From: Desulfuromusa kysingii | Lineage (GTDB): Bacteria > Desulfobacterota > Desulfuromonadia > Desulfuromonadales > Geopsychrobacteraceae | Direction: 5' to 3' | Length of the DNA stretch: 64,000 bases | NCBI RefSeq assembly: GCF_900107645.1 | Contig: NZ_FNQN01000013.1 | Location: forward strand, 1 to 64,000 | Shown here: in pieces, positions 26,554 to 34,766 of the stretch | How positions within the stretch are numbered: position 1 is the stretch's first letter | Layout: each line of letters begins with the position of its first letter | Position numbers and translations under genes: made by a program | The notes under the pieces: model-generated | Database searches by the model: none | Seen by the model: the letters and a program-made list of their open reading frames with translations, nothing else | Told to the model about the DNA's origin: nothing

Positions 26554-26679
26554 ATGCTACGCACTCTGTTGGTTTTGTTGTTGCTATCGACCCTCTTTAT
26601 TTCTGGTTGCGAATGCGTCACTGGATTTGGACGCGACCTGCAAAAAGCTGGCAGCTGGATTGAACGAAATGCCAGCTAA
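26554..26679 (+). CDS. Entericidin-like small lipoprotein
   Basis: 41 aa, too short for usual gene callers. AAGGAG lies 8 nt before the ATG. A signal peptide with lipobox FISGC is followed by ECVTGFGRDLQKAGSWIERN, which matches the entericidin A/B pattern (TxxGxGxDxxxxGxxIExxA). Family members are small cell-envelope lipoproteins; in Escherichia coli EcnA/EcnB act as antidote and toxin-like partners of a stationary-phase lysis system, but most homologues stand alone and their role is unclear. Lipidation by LspA, three genes upstream, is expected. Confidence 0.85.
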   Translation: MLRTLLVLLLLSTLFISGCECVTGFGRDLQKAGSWIERNAS

Positions 26680-26729
26680 GCCCTTTTCATCAATGCAAAA
26701 GGTCCCTTTCATCTCCTCCGGATTTTAAC

Positions 26730-27233
26730 ATGGAACCAGAGTTTATCACGCCAAACAGTCAACGATATAGTGTCAGACCCTTCCCTGCCTATCGGCATCT
26801 ACCATTCACTAACGCCCACCCTTTTCTTGACCAGGACGGCCACTCTTATGGGGAAAAACTAACCCCTGTGGACTCCTTCACAACACAGAACTGGCACCAT
26901 TGTGATGAATACCTCTACAGTATTGACCTGTTCAACCATGGCTTCTGGTGGGAAGCACACGAGAGACTCAAATATGTGAGTATTGGTGCCGGGCGGGAAT
27001 CGGAGATCGGCCAATTTGTGCAAGGGCTGATTCAAATCGCAGCGGCACTCCTCAAGCACTTTATGCAGGAAGAGACGGGAGCGAGCACCCTGGCAGAATT
27101 GGGAGCCAAAAGGCTACAGACATTCACAGGGCTCTATCTGGGAATCGATGTGGATACTTTGCTTGCCCAACTCCAAGATTGTCTGAAAACTGCAGATGCA
27201 AAATATCCACAGATTCATTTAGTCATAAGCTAA
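26730..27233 (+). CDS. DUF309 domain protein
   Basis: 167 aa. The DUF309 signature is present at about residues 65-100: IDLFNHGFWWEAHERLKYV, where the family has LFN-x-G-x-(F/Y)(W/F)EAHE, then FVQGLIQIAAALLKH. The domain is a small helical bundle of unknown function. The N-terminal ~60 residues, rich in proline and histidine, are not recognised. The last 15 nt overlap the convergent CGGC-domain gene. Confidence 0.82.
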   Translation: MEPEFITPNSQRYSVRPFPAYRHLPFTNAHPFLDQDGHSYGEKLTPVDSFTTQNWHHCDEYLYSIDLFNHGFWWEAHERLKYVSIGAGRESEIGQFVQGLIQIAAALLKHFMQEETGASTLAELGAKRLQTFTGLYLGIDVDTLLAQLQDCLKTADAKYPQIHLVIS

Positions 27234-27662
27234 TCGCGTGGGCTCATCGGCCAGCGTCGGGCGAAGAATTTCTTCCCATTCGGGATCATTCCATGTCTTT
27301 AACTGGGAATGAGTCGTAAGATATTTTTGCGGGATGGGATGGGTGCCATACACCACCTCAAGGCCATATTTTGTTTTTATAAAATCACGAAAATAGCGGA
27401 TATGAGGACACGGTGGATAGCCGACAATAAGTCCGGTCGCCAGATGAATCACCTCAGCTCCGTTTCCCTTCATTTCCTCCACAGCATATTCAATATTTCC
27501 ACCAGGACAACCAGCACAGCTGGTATAGCCAACAACCTCAACATCCATACCCTGATAGCGGCGAAAAGCCCCCTCTTTGTTACGCACGGATTTGAAACAC
27601 TTTCCACCTGCACAGCGGCTATAACGGTCGCAGATGATAATACCAATATTGACCTTTTTCAT
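27219..27662 (-). CDS. CGGC-domain metal-binding protein
   Basis: 147 aa. Cysteines are grouped as ICDRYSRCAGGKCFKSV near the N-terminus, TSCAGCPGGN near residue 50 and GYPPCPHIRYF near residue 85. This is the CGGC domain pattern, a putative metal-binding fold common in anaerobes. No substrate is known. The ribosome site GGAG lies 7 nt upstream of the ATG. It is the last of a run of minus-strand genes and ends inside the convergent DUF309 gene. Confidence 0.82.
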   Translation of the reverse strand: MKKVNIGIIICDRYSRCAGGKCFKSVRNKEGAFRRYQGMDVEVVGYTSCAGCPGGNIEYAVEEMKGNGAEVIHLATGLIVGYPPCPHIRYFRDFIKTKYGLEVVYGTHPIPQKYLTTHSQLKTWNDPEWEEILRPTLADEPTRLAYD

Positions 27663-27698
27663 TGTTGATCTCCTTCGGTAAGAATTGACTCAACATGC

Positions 27699-28412
27699 TT
27701 AGAGATTTATTTTTTGCGGTAGATAAACGGTCTTGCGCATCTTAACCCACCTCAATCCCACTTTCATCAATAATGGGAAAAAACCTATGAGCAGAAATGA
27801 GACAATGATACTCGGAGAAAAGGCCCCAGAGAAAGAATCCATTTTGCTGAGTTGAGTCCCGGCATTGACATACAATGCATTATGAGGAAACTTTCCAATC
27901 TGAGTAACCCAGTAGAAGGTTGCCACACGCATCTTGGTCAAGCCCATGAGCAGGTTAATCAGAAAACAAGGAAAAAGGGGGATCATTCTAAGGTAGAAAA
28001 GGTAAAATCCACCCTCTCGGGAAAAGCCATGATTAACCGCCCTGAGACGCGATGGGTAACGATTTTGCAGATATTTACCCAACAAGCTCCGCGAGCTGAG
28101 AAAAGCCAGAGTTGATCCGAAAACATCCGCAAAAGAAACAATCAATAGCGCCAGAGGAAAACCAAACAGCGCCCCCCCTATCAAAATCATCACAGATAAA
28201 CAGGGAATGGAAAGAGCTGTCAAAATCAAGTAAGCAAGAGAATAGCCCAACAAAGTTAGTGTAGGATTTTGTTCGTAGTATTGCTTATAGATAATGTGGC
28301 GGGTTTTTAGGTAGTCAAAGGTAAGATACTGGTGTAGATCAAAAACAAAAAAACTACCGATGAGCAGGAATAAACCCACCAATATGAGGATTTTAGCATA
28401 GAGCTGCTTCAT
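27699..28412 (-). CDS. TVP38/TMEM64 family membrane protein
   Basis: 237 aa with five to six hydrophobic segments. The SNARE-associated (VTT/DedA-superfamily) domain is visible as LTALSIPCLSVMILIGGALF, GSTLAFLSSRSLLGKYLQ and FYLRMIPLFPCFLINLLMGL. Proteins of this superfamily are thought to be lipid scramblases or proton-coupled transporters. It lies between cardiolipin synthase and a CGGC gene on the same strand; the phospholipid-related neighbour fits a lipid role but does not prove it. Confidence 0.87.
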   Translation of the reverse strand: MKQLYAKILILVGLFLLIGSFFVFDLHQYLTFDYLKTRHIIYKQYYEQNPTLTLLGYSLAYLILTALSIPCLSVMILIGGALFGFPLALLIVSFADVFGSTLAFLSSRSLLGKYLQNRYPSRLRAVNHGFSREGGFYLFYLRMIPLFPCFLINLLMGLTKMRVATFYWVTQIGKFPHNALYVNAGTQLSKMDSFSGAFSPSIIVSFLLIGFFPLLMKVGLRWVKMRKTVYLPQKINL

Positions 28413-28565
28413 CGCATGCCCCGATTATGTTGACAAAAAATCAATAGTTAAAAGTGATGTTTCTCAGTCTAGCTGAAAACCACGAAATAATAAACCTAAT
28501 ATATAGATATTACATTTTAATGATTTTGGCCGCATCTTTTCGCTTTGCAGTAGAGCGCAGGAGAG

Positions 28566-30002
28566 TTAGAGCAGGGGCGCTAGTATCCGGGCAAAGCCCT
28601 CTTTCAACCGCTGCATATGAGTTAATTGTCTGCGGCGTTCTGATGTCACTTCGTGAGCAAATTGGCTCATATAAAGAAAATCTTTTTCCAATTTTGCGGC
28701 AATTTCTTTACCAAAAAAGAACAAATTACCCTCAAAGTTTAAACGAAAACTGCGTTGATCCATATTGGCAGAGCCGGCCGTCGAAAAAACTTGATCGACA
28801 ACGGCAGTTTTCGCGTGAGGAATGATATTGTCCATTTTAAAAATACGGACACCCGCATTGAGCAATTCGTCAAAGAAAGAACGCCCTGCATAATCCACAA
28901 GGAAATGATCTGAATGGCCGGGAAGCAACAATCTCACATCAACCCCACGAAGTGCTGCCGTTTGCAATGCCATAACGATTGGTGGATCGGGGACAAAATA
29001 AGGAGTTTCTATCCAAACCCTCTCCATAGCTGTGTTTATGGCAACAAACAGCAAAGTATGAATCGTTCTCCAACGCTCATCTGCTGGACCACTTGCCAAA
29101 AATTGAGCACAAATAGCGCCATGGCAACGGATATCAGGAAAATACTTTTTTATTGCTACGTCTTTGCCGGTCGCATAGAACCAATCCTGACAAAAAACCC
29201 CTTGAAGCTCATAGACGACCCGGCCACTGACACAAAGATGGAGGTCATTCCAGCGGCCACCCAAACCGAGATAAGTGTCTCCAATATTCATACTCCCAGT
29301 GAAACCTAGCTTGCCATCGATGATGACAATTTTGCGGTGATTACGGTGATTGACCGAAACCTGTCGGCTAAAGAGATTAAGGGGTAAAAATCTGGATACC
29401 TCGCCACCGGCAGCAATAAGTGAGGTGAAAAAACTTGTTTTGGTGGCATAGCAACCAACATCATCAAGTAACAACCGGATTTCAACACCTCTTTCAGCTG
29501 CCCGGGTCAGAGCCTGACAAAAACGGCTTCCAGTCGTGTCCATTTCCCAAATATAATAGGTCAGATGAATGTGTTCTTGCGCTGCATCTATGGCGTGTTC
29601 AAGGGCATCAAAAGCTTTGCTTCCATCTCGGTACATTTCCACTTCACAGCCGGGCTGGGGACCGCAGTCATCAAGTTTAGCAGCAAGAGAATAAAGAGAG
29701 CTGGCAACGATGTCATCAGTGTCAGATAATTTCTGCTGCCGGCGAAAGCGGGCAAGCGATGGCACAAGGTGCTGTTCTGCACGATGTCTTTTTCGGCGGA
29801 ACATCCGAATACGCGTCGTTCCCAACAACCAAAATGCAAGCATTCCGAAAAAAGGGAGAAAAACAATCACCAGAATCCATGCGATACTCGCACCTGATTC
29901 ACGGCGCTGTAAAAGTATTTTGGGAATTAAAAAAGTAATAACCGCAAGATGTAAAAAAACCAAACTGAAGATGAGCCAGTTTGTAGTCAAAAATATCATC
30001 AT
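28566..30002 (-). CDS. cls: Cardiolipin synthase (phospholipase D superfamily)
   Basis: 478 aa from the first of two ATGs at 30002; the frame extends to an ATG at 30068, but the extra 22 residues are unlike the family and 478 aa is the normal length. Two N-terminal membrane helices (LIFSLVFLHLAVITFLIP and IAWILVIVFLPFFGMLAFWL) are followed by two HKD phosphodiesterase motifs: NHRKIVIIDG and PHAKTAVVDQ, each followed by a GS-x-N block (TGSMNIGD; AGSANMDQRS). It condenses two phosphatidylglycerols to cardiolipin at the inner membrane. No strong ribosome site is visible at this start. Confidence 0.9.
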   Translation of the reverse strand: MMIFLTTNWLIFSLVFLHLAVITFLIPKILLQRRESGASIAWILVIVFLPFFGMLAFWLLGTTRIRMFRRKRHRAEQHLVPSLARFRRQQKLSDTDDIVASSLYSLAAKLDDCGPQPGCEVEMYRDGSKAFDALEHAIDAAQEHIHLTYYIWEMDTTGSRFCQALTRAAERGVEIRLLLDDVGCYATKTSFFTSLIAAGGEVSRFLPLNLFSRQVSVNHRNHRKIVIIDGKLGFTGSMNIGDTYLGLGGRWNDLHLCVSGRVVYELQGVFCQDWFYATGKDVAIKKYFPDIRCHGAICAQFLASGPADERWRTIHTLLFVAINTAMERVWIETPYFVPDPPIVMALQTAALRGVDVRLLLPGHSDHFLVDYAGRSFFDELLNAGVRIFKMDNIIPHAKTAVVDQVFSTAGSANMDQRSFRLNFEGNLFFFGKEIAAKLEKDFLYMSQFAHEVTSERRRQLTHMQRLKEGFARILAPLL

Positions 30003-30091
30003 GGAAGCTATGCACTCTTTTCCTAAAGCCAAGGATGACAATTCATCCCCGCTGTGAATCTTACACATTCCCAGAATCAGACCGTAACAAA

Positions 30092-31303
30092 TCAGGAAAT
30101 CACCTCAGGACGATACCTTTCATCTTCCAACCGCATCAGTATCTCCTGAATATGTTCCGCCCCACGGGTTTCCAGGTCAAGAAGAACTTCTGCCTCTCCC
30201 AAAGGCAAAGAGGACTTATGGCGATCATGACTCACCTGAAAAATGTTCGCTTTTAGCTCACTGAGGATGTGGGTCAAATGCGCCAAAGCCCCTGGAATAT
30301 CAGCTATCTCTAGACGCAATTGCAAATAACGCCCCTCGGTCAACAGCCCTTTCTCAACCACCCTCGCCAGATTATGAATATCCAGATTTCCTCCGGACAA
30401 CAGACACAGGGTATTCTCTTTGCGGACTTTTCTGAAACCATAAATCAATGCTGCCAGACTGACAGCACCGGCCCCTTCGACAACCAGGTTGCTTTTTTCC
30501 ATCAAACTGACAATAGCCCTGGTGATTGACTCTTCATCAACGGTGATAATTTCATCAACGTAGTGTTCAATAATTGGAAACGTCAACTCCCCAATTTTTT
30601 TAACCGCCACTTCTTCAGCAAAGGAATGGGTCCGCGTCGAGATGCTCTTGGGATAACCATTGCGGCGTGCCAAACTGGCACTGGCAACACCAGCAGCTTC
30701 CACCCCAATAATGCGAACTCCCGGTTTAACAGCTTTGATTGCGGTCGCAATCCCGGCAATCAGCCCACCGCCGCCAACCGGCACGAATAGAGATTCAATT
30801 GTTGGTAACTCCTGGAGGATTTCCAAACCAATCGTACCCTGCCCGGCCATAACCAATTCGTGATCAAAAGCCGGCACATACAGCAAGTTATCTTTTTCGG
30901 CCAATTGCCGGGCATAACTTTCGGCCTCTTCATGGGTGTCTCCATACAGTTCGACTGCAGCACCATATTGTAAAGTCGCCAATTCTTTAGATAATGGAGT
31001 ACCATCGGGCATGATCACCCGGCAGGGGCATTTCAGAGATAAAGCCGCACTGGCGACCCCTTTCCCGTGGTTTCCCCCTGAAGCCGTTATGATGCCGTTT
31101 GCCAGCTGTTCTACGGGGCGTTTTGAAAGAAAATTATAAGCGCCACGAATTTTGAACGATCCGGTGTATTGATGATTTTCACATTTGAAGTAGAGAGGGG
31201 CTCCCAGCATTTTTGAATAGAAGGGCGAATGGATTATTTCCGTAGGTCGGACAACCCCTTTCAAACCCAGCGCCGCTTCATCAATCATTTGAGGTGTCAG
31301 CAT
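30092..31303 (-). CDS. ilvA: Threonine dehydratase with C-terminal ACT domain
   Basis: 403 aa, start fixed by GGGAG upstream. The PLP lysine lies in YTGSFKIRGAYNFL, the serine/glycine loop in TASGGNHGKGVA, and the phosphate-binding loop in FVPVGGGGLIAGIA. The C-terminal ~75 residues form an ACT domain (YLQLRLEIADIPGALAHLTH) likely to bind an amino acid effector. It converts threonine to 2-oxobutyrate, the start of isoleucine synthesis. The length and single ACT domain match the short (Bacillus/Corynebacterium and TdcB-like) form; biosynthetic versus catabolic use cannot be settled, so the symbol is provisional. Confidence 0.88.
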   Translation of the reverse strand: MLTPQMIDEAALGLKGVVRPTEIIHSPFYSKMLGAPLYFKCENHQYTGSFKIRGAYNFLSKRPVEQLANGIITASGGNHGKGVASAALSLKCPCRVIMPDGTPLSKELATLQYGAAVELYGDTHEEAESYARQLAEKDNLLYVPAFDHELVMAGQGTIGLEILQELPTIESLFVPVGGGGLIAGIATAIKAVKPGVRIIGVEAAGVASASLARRNGYPKSISTRTHSFAEEVAVKKIGELTFPIIEHYVDEIITVDEESITRAIVSLMEKSNLVVEGAGAVSLAALIYGFRKVRKENTLCLLSGGNLDIHNLARVVEKGLLTEGRYLQLRLEIADIPGALAHLTHILSELKANIFQVSHDRHKSSLPLGEAEVLLDLETRGAEHIQEILMRLEDERYRPEVIS

Positions 31304-31524
31304 CAGTCACTCCCATCAGCAAAGGTCAAAGAAACAAATGTCTGCTTTTGATCCGGGTCAGAAAGTGCACCTGTAGAGAATAGCTCAGGACTCTGATTTT
31401 TCTCCGTTTACTTACGGATTCAGGTTCGAAAAAGAAAGTTTAGCATAGATAATGAATTCCGCTGCCTTGCACCGAAAAGATCTGATAATATCATCTGTCT
31501 AACTTAAGATGAGGAGAGTTTTCA

Positions 31525-32040
31525 ATGACAGACATTCCCAAACCGGAAGAACCTTTTCTCCCGCGACTACTTGCCAGCAATGCGTTGCGTGCCAACCTGA
31601 GCAAGCACATGGATTTAAACAAGATGGCTGACGCCAAGTCATCAATGATCATGACGGTTTCATCTCTGGTCATCACCATCACCCTGACCCAATATGACAA
31701 GCTTGAATTGATCACCATCCTGTTATTAGCCAGCTCTGGCATCCTGGCAGTGATTTTTTCCATGTTGGCGATTATCCCCCCATTTCACGTCACCGACCAC
31801 ACCAACCTGTTTTATTTTCGCTCCTTCAGTGATCTCTCAGAAGAGGAGTTCAAACAACAGTTTGCTGAAACCATTGCCGACAAAGAGAAGCTCTACAACG
31901 CCTATTTCCATGAAATCTATTACTTAGGTCGATATCGTTTGACCCGTAAATATAAGCTGATCCGTAATGGATTATGGAGTCTCCTTATCGGACTACTCAG
32001 TGCTACGGCATCCGTCATCATTTTACATTTTCCATTATGA
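31525..32040 (+). CDS. Pycsar-effector-like membrane protein (orphan)
   Basis: 171 aa. The N-terminal region (about 20-50) has LSKHMDLNKMADAKSS followed by a hydrophobic segment, then a second one (ITILLLASSGILAVIFSMLA), a soluble stretch with LFYFRSFSDLSEEEF and YYLGRYRLTRKYKLIRNGLW, and a last hydrophobic helix. This matches the transmembrane effector family of Pycsar antiphage systems (PycTM type). No uridylate or cytidylate cyclase gene adjoins it here, and its neighbours are housekeeping (threonine dehydratase, rsmE), so a defence role is not established. Its stop overlaps the rsmE start (ATGA), suggesting co-transcription. Confidence 0.7.
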   Translation: MTDIPKPEEPFLPRLLASNALRANLSKHMDLNKMADAKSSMIMTVSSLVITITLTQYDKLELITILLLASSGILAVIFSMLAIIPPFHVTDHTNLFYFRSFSDLSEEEFKQQFAETIADKEKLYNAYFHEIYYLGRYRLTRKYKLIRNGLWSLLIGLLSATASVIILHFPL

Positions 32041-32747
32041 ACTTAATCCTGCTCAACAATGATGACTTTACAGATCCAACCCGGGTTCGATTGTCTGGAC
32101 GCCGACTGGAGCATATCGTCAACATTCAGCGTGCCAGCATTGGCGATACATTGCGTGTTGGGGAAATCAATGGTTTATCAGGAACCGGAAAAATTTTAAG
32201 TCTGAGCAATGAAGAACTGGAAATGGAGGTTCAACTTGATCAGTCCCCGCCAGAGCCGCTCCCAATCACCCTGCTTCTGGCCTTACCGCGACCCAAGATG
32301 TTAAAACGGGTATTACAGAGTGTCAGCTCTCTGGGGGTGAAACAGATCTACCTGATCAATAGTTACCGGGTCGATAAAAGCTTCTGGGGAAGCCCTCTGT
32401 TGCAACCTGAAAAGCTGAGAGAACAGCTGATATTAGGATTGGAACAAGCCCGTGACACGCTACTACCTGAAGTTCACCTGCAGCCCAGATTCAAACCATT
32501 CGTCGAAGATGAACTCCCAGAGATAATCGGAAAGTCGGACGCCTATATTGCCCATCCTGGGGCCACGATGCCCTGTCCAAAGGCTCTCGATCAGGAGATA
32601 ACCTTAGCCATCGGCCCAGAGGGGGGATTTATCCCTTACGAGGTCGAAAAACTGCAAACTTGTGGCTTTGTTCCCATCACCCTGGGAGAGAGAATTTTAC
32701 GCGTTGAAACCGCCGTCCCTGTGTTACTGTCACGGCTTACCCCCTAA
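32037..32747 (+). CDS. rsmE: 16S rRNA (uracil1498-N3)-methyltransferase
   Basis: 236 aa from the ATG at 32037, which overlaps the previous stop by 4 nt; the longer upstream frame runs inside the preceding gene and is not used. The N-terminal PUA-like domain is followed by the knotted SPOUT methyltransferase, with ALPRPKMLKRVLQSVSSLGV, LAIGPEGGFIPYEVE (the SAM knot) and LGERILRVETAVPVLL. It methylates U1498 of 16S rRNA. Confidence 0.93.
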   Translation: MNLILLNNDDFTDPTRVRLSGRRLEHIVNIQRASIGDTLRVGEINGLSGTGKILSLSNEELEMEVQLDQSPPEPLPITLLLALPRPKMLKRVLQSVSSLGVKQIYLINSYRVDKSFWGSPLLQPEKLREQLILGLEQARDTLLPEVHLQPRFKPFVEDELPEIIGKSDAYIAHPGATMPCPKALDQEITLAIGPEGGFIPYEVEKLQTCGFVPITLGERILRVETAVPVLLSRLTP

Positions 32748-32765
32748 CCGAATAATGAAATTTGC

Positions 32766-33674
32766 ATGAAAAATAAATTTTCCTATATTTACCTGTTAAT
32801 GATATTACCGCCGCTATTCTGGGCCGGAAATTCGGTTCTTGCGCGTGGTATCGCCGAGATGATCCCACCAGTGGCCCTGTCGTTCTGGCGCTGGACCATT
32901 GCGCTGATAGTTTTGCTCCCCTTCACCTGGAAACAGGTTCGGAGAGACTGGCCAACAATCTGCGCAGCGAAAAAGAGTATATTTCTTCTGGGTCTTCTGG
33001 GGATTGCTGCATTTAATACGCTGCTCTATACCGCAGCTCACACGACCACCGCTCTCAATCTCTCGCTGACTCAGTCGGTGATGCCAGTCGTGATTGTCGT
33101 CATCAGCTTTGTCCTGTTTCATGAGCGTATTTCTCGCTTGCAGCTGTTTGCTATCATTCTGTGCACTTTGGGAGCCGGCTACATCATTATTCAAGGAGAC
33201 TGGCAAAGATTGATGCAGCTTGAATTTGTGAGCGGCGATCTGATCATGTTGTTTGCGGTTACCCTTTATGGACTCTATTCGGTCTTTCTGCGTAAACGTC
33301 CAGCAATCCATCCCATGAGTTTTCTCACCACAACATTCACCGTCGGTGTTGTGTTATTATTGCCCCTGTATCTGTGGGAGTGGCAGCATACACCGCCACT
33401 GGAATTAAACCCGGCGGTCATGTTCAGCCTTCTCTATGTTGCCCTGTGCCCGTCGATTCTCGCTTACCTGTTTTGGAATCGAGGCATCCATGAAGTGGGT
33501 GCCAACAAAGCAGGTCTGTACATCAATCTAGTGCCATTATTTGCCTCATTTCTGGCGGTGTTGTTTCTTGGGGAACGTTTTCAAAGTTATCACCTCATCG
33601 GCATCATCCTTATCGCTAGCGGGTTGCTGCTGTTCAACCTCCCTCTGCACCGCACAGGAAGGATCAGAATATGA
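32766..33674 (+). CDS. EamA-family drug/metabolite transporter
   Basis: 302 aa with ten predicted membrane helices in two EamA repeats: the first begins PPLFWAGNSVLARGIAEMIP and contains LNLSLTQSVMPVVIVVISF, the second LIMLFAVTLYGLYSVFLRKR, ending AVLFLGERFQSYHLIGIIL. This is the usual DMT layout for exporters of amino acids or small metabolites; the substrate cannot be named. It overlaps the next gene rsgA by 4 nt (ATGA). Confidence 0.9.
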   Translation: MKNKFSYIYLLMILPPLFWAGNSVLARGIAEMIPPVALSFWRWTIALIVLLPFTWKQVRRDWPTICAAKKSIFLLGLLGIAAFNTLLYTAAHTTTALNLSLTQSVMPVVIVVISFVLFHERISRLQLFAIILCTLGAGYIIIQGDWQRLMQLEFVSGDLIMLFAVTLYGLYSVFLRKRPAIHPMSFLTTTFTVGVVLLLPLYLWEWQHTPPLELNPAVMFSLLYVALCPSILAYLFWNRGIHEVGANKAGLYINLVPLFASFLAVLFLGERFQSYHLIGIILIASGLLLFNLPLHRTGRIRI

Positions 33675-34684
33675 CCCTTGAAGATTGGGGTTGGACCCCT
33701 TTTTTTACTGCGCAGATGAAACCCTGGAAAAAATCTGGATGGCTCCCTGCACGGGTTATTCGTGGAGAGAAAAATTATTTCCGGGTTTGGACTCTTCAAG
33801 GGGAATTGACTGTCCGCTTTGCTGGAAAAATTCGTCATAAAGCAGGCAGTCGGGTTGATTTTCCAGTCGTGGGAGACTGGGTTATGGTCGAACCGCAGAG
33901 TGGACAACGTGGAATTATCCACGCTCTGTTGACACGCAAAAGCTCTTTTTCACGCAACCTCCCCGGTCGCCGGAAAACCAAAGGACAAGAACGGGCGGAA
34001 CAGCAAGTTATTGCTGCCAACGTCGATCTGGTGTTCATTGTCAGCGGACTCGATCGGGATTTCAATATCCGCCGAATTGAACGTTACTTAACTCTGGTCA
34101 GCAGCAGTGGTGCTGACGCCGTTGTCCTGCTCAACAAAACCGATCTTTGCGAGAGCCCTGAAAAGTATAAAGCTCAGGTCGAGGAAATTTCCGGCAACAC
34201 CCCCGTTCACCTGTTTATGGCCCGTCACCCTGGGCAGCTTGAGATTCTCTTTAACTACATGCAACCGGGAAAAACCATTGCCCTTCTTGGCTCTTCCGGG
34301 GTGGGCAAGTCAACGATTCTCAACGGTATGCTTGGAGAAGAGCGGCAGAAAATTGGTGCTGTCAGCCAAGCGGATGGAAAAGGTCGCCACACCACCACCC
34401 ACCGTGAGTTAATTCTGTTTCCTACCGGTGGGATTCTGATGGACAATCCCGGTATGCGGGAACTGCATCTCTGGGGTAACGCCGATGACCTTACTGAATC
34501 CTTTGCAGATATTGAAACTCTGGCGGCGGATTGCAAGTTCTCTGACTGCCAGCATAAAACTGAACCGGGGTGTGCCGTCACCAAAGCACTTGAGGCAGGC
34601 ACCTTGAATTCAGAGCGACTTGTCAGTTATCATAAATTAAAAAATGAACTTCAAAGTCTGACTCAACAAAAGAATAAATCTTGA
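33671..34684 (+). CDS. rsgA: Ribosome small subunit-dependent GTPase A
   Basis: 337 aa. N-terminal OB fold, then a circularly permuted GTPase in which LLNKTDL (G4) precedes the P-loop LLGSSGVGKSTILNGM (G1) and DNPGMRELHLW (G3). The zinc finger CKFSDCQHKTEPGC lies near residue 285. The order G4-G1-G3 is the hallmark of RsgA/EngC. It helps mature the 30S subunit. It starts by overlapping the transporter gene. Confidence 0.94.
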   Translation: MTLEDWGWTPFFTAQMKPWKKSGWLPARVIRGEKNYFRVWTLQGELTVRFAGKIRHKAGSRVDFPVVGDWVMVEPQSGQRGIIHALLTRKSSFSRNLPGRRKTKGQERAEQQVIAANVDLVFIVSGLDRDFNIRRIERYLTLVSSSGADAVVLLNKTDLCESPEKYKAQVEEISGNTPVHLFMARHPGQLEILFNYMQPGKTIALLGSSGVGKSTILNGMLGEERQKIGAVSQADGKGRHTTTHRELILFPTGGILMDNPGMRELHLWGNADDLTESFADIETLAADCKFSDCQHKTEPGCAVTKALEAGTLNSERLVSYHKLKNELQSLTQQKNKS

Positions 34685-34766
34685 TTGTTACACGAAGGAA
34701 TAAACCATTACTTTAATGACAATTTGAGGAAGAGTTTTTTGATTCTTACTTCCACGGGGGAATATT

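Noticed and set aside
28454-28825. 123-codon plus-strand frame over the cardiolipin synthase end
   Set aside because: Antisense shadow of a clear gene with no independent motif.
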